This document shows positions 5,441 to 6,426 of a stretch of DNA of 6,426 bases, piece by piece (position 1 is the first letter of the stretch; every line of letters starts with the position of its first letter). The stretch is from the NCBI GenBank assembly GCA_023436425.1, contig JAEZJD010000181.1, forward strand, positions 1 to 6,426. The letters run 5' to 3'. The translations under genes were made by a program, and so were the position numbers. Under the pieces are notes generated by a model that saw nothing but the letters and a program-made list of their open reading frames with translations, searched no databases and was not told the origin of the DNA. This stretch comes from Bacteroidota bacterium (GTDB lineage Bacteria > Bacteroidota > Bacteroidia > Chitinophagales > Chitinophagaceae).

Positions 5441-6426
5441 ATGAAAACGATACTGCTTACCACTTGTTTGCTGTTGGTCCTTTCGTGCGCCACGCACAGG
5501 GTTCCAGGCACAACACAGTCGAAAATTATTCTACCAAATGGCTGGAGTCTTTCGCCTGCAGGTCGCAGCATTTCGCTCGGCGATCTGCCGTTGAACATGG
5601 CTGTTTCTTCATCAAAAAAATTGATTGCAGTAACTAACAACGGGTACAGCGATCAATCAATACAGCTGATTGATGTGCAAACAGAAAAAGTGGTAGACAG
5701 CATGCGCATTCCCAAAAGTTGGTATGGGTTAAAATTCAGCAATGATAACCGTTACTTGTATGCGTCCGGTGGCAACGATAATTGGATTCTGAAGTATGAA
5801 GTGAATAACAAAAAGCTGCGCACAATCGACACGATAAAGCTTGGGAAAAAATGGCCGGTTGCCATTTCTCCTGCAGGGATAGAAACAGATGATGAGAAAG
5901 GTCGCTTGTATGTAGTTACTAAGGAAGACAATAGTTTGTATGTCATCAATTTGCAAACGAATGAAACAATTCATCGCCTGCCGCTTGCCGGCGAAGGTTA
6001 CACGTGCACACTTTCTCCCGACAAAAAAGAATTGTATGTCAGTTGTTGGGGATGTGACCAGGTTAAGATTTTGTCCACTGAAAAAAATGCGTTTGTCGAC
6101 TCCATCAAAGTGGGTGATAATCCGAACGAGATGATTCTCAGCAAAGATGGGCGGTGGCTTTTCATTGCTAACGCAAATGATAATAGCGTATCGTTTATTG
6201 ACATAAAAAATAGAAAGATCCTCGAAACTCTAAACGCAGCTCTTTATCCTGATGCGCCTCCGGGATCGACGTCGAACGGAGTGGCGCTCAGTGAAGATGA
6301 AAAAACATTGTTCATTGCTAATGCCGATAACAACTGTCTTGCTGTTTTCGACATTAGCACGCCTGGCAACAGCCAATCAAAAGGTTTCATTCCTGTGGGC
6401 TGGTATCCAACGAATGTGAAAGTTGT
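5441..6426 (+). CDS. YncE-like beta-propeller lipoprotein, probably fused to an alkaline-phosphatase-type domain; 3' end outside window
   Basis: The frame is open from the ATG at 5441 to the window edge: 328 codons plus two bases, no stop. MKTILLTTCLLLVLSC is a lipoprotein signal with lipobox V-L-S-C and lipidation at C16, so the product should be membrane-anchored outside the cytoplasm. From about residue 49 come successive YVTN/YncE-type blades, at roughly 49-90, 94-134, 138-182, 186-224, 227-268 and 277-306, with a seventh starting at 321. Each has the pattern of a small-residue strand, S-x-D/N-x-K/R, L-y/f-V/I-A/S, then an I-D turn. The segment LPNGWSLSPAGRSISLGDLP at 31-50 resembles the N-terminus of Bacteroidota proteins annotated as bifunctional YncE/alkaline phosphatase family, in which a phosphoesterase domain follows the propeller. 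That domain is not visible here, so the fusion is inferred. No Shine-Dalgarno is seen. An unusual CWGC occurs at 202-205. Substrate and role are unknown. Confidence 0.87.
   Translation, partial: MKTILLTTCLLLVLSCATHRVPGTTQSKIILPNGWSLSPAGRSISLGDLPLNMAVSSSKKLIAVTNNGYSDQSIQLIDVQTEKVVDSMRIPKSWYGLKFSNDNRYLYASGGNDNWILKYEVNNKKLRTIDTIKLGKKWPVAISPAGIETDDEKGRLYVVTKEDNSLYVINLQTNETIHRLPLAGEGYTCTLSPDKKELYVSCWGCDQVKILSTEKNAFVDSIKVGDNPNEMILSKDGRWLFIANANDNSVSFIDIKNRKILETLNAALYPDAPPGSTSNGVALSEDEKTLFIANADNNCLAVFDISTPGNSQSKGFIPVGWYPTNVKV

Noticed and set aside
5422..5637. A 71-codon + strand frame with an ATG-like start at 5422
   Set aside because: It is out of frame with the lipoprotein gene starting at 5441, which has a lipobox and propeller repeats. 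It is a shadow.

Overview
The window looks like a chromosomal core-genome stretch from a member of the Bacteroidota, most likely Chitinophagia or a close relative. That placement is inferred from several signs. None of the six visible starts has a convincing Shine-Dalgarno sequence, which is usual in this phylum. An exact match to the Bacteroidota -7 promoter element (TAnnTTTG) lies just upstream of purS. The RsmI is the short form of about 223 residues. The last gene has the N-terminus of the YncE-like/alkaline-phosphatase fusion lipoproteins common in Bacteroidota. Base composition is moderate and even by eye, and nothing suggests recent transfer.

All seven genes are on the + strand, packed with gaps of about 24 to 83 bases. 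In order: (1) the C-terminal half of an M24B Xaa-Pro aminopeptidase, cut by the left edge (1-710); (2) pssA, CDP-diacylglycerol-serine O-phosphatidyltransferase (758-1576); (3) purS, the small FGAM synthase subunit (1633-1890); (4) rsmI, the 16S rRNA C1402 2'-O-methyltransferase (1915-2586); (5) a 790-residue 3-hydroxyacyl-CoA dehydrogenase/enoyl-CoA hydratase with the FadN domain order (2640-5012); (6) a small secreted lysine-rich protein of unknown function (5088-5357); (7) the lipoprotein signal and beta-propeller of a YncE-like protein, cut by the right edge (5441-6426).

The functions are mostly unrelated housekeeping: peptide turnover, phosphatidylserine synthesis, purine synthesis, rRNA modification and fatty-acid oxidation. 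The close spacing reflects general gene packing more than one pathway. The clearest transcription boundary is between pssA and purS, where an imperfect hairpin with a T-rich tail is followed by the promoter match; purS and rsmI, 24 bases apart, are probably co-transcribed. The last two products are exported, unlike the cytoplasmic enzymes before them.

I see no RNA genes, CRISPR arrays, insertion sequences, phage genes or defence systems, and no gene-free stretch longer than about 85 bases. I found no convincing undescribed system. The least explained item is the small lysine-rich exported protein, followed by the unusual Cys pair in the propeller.
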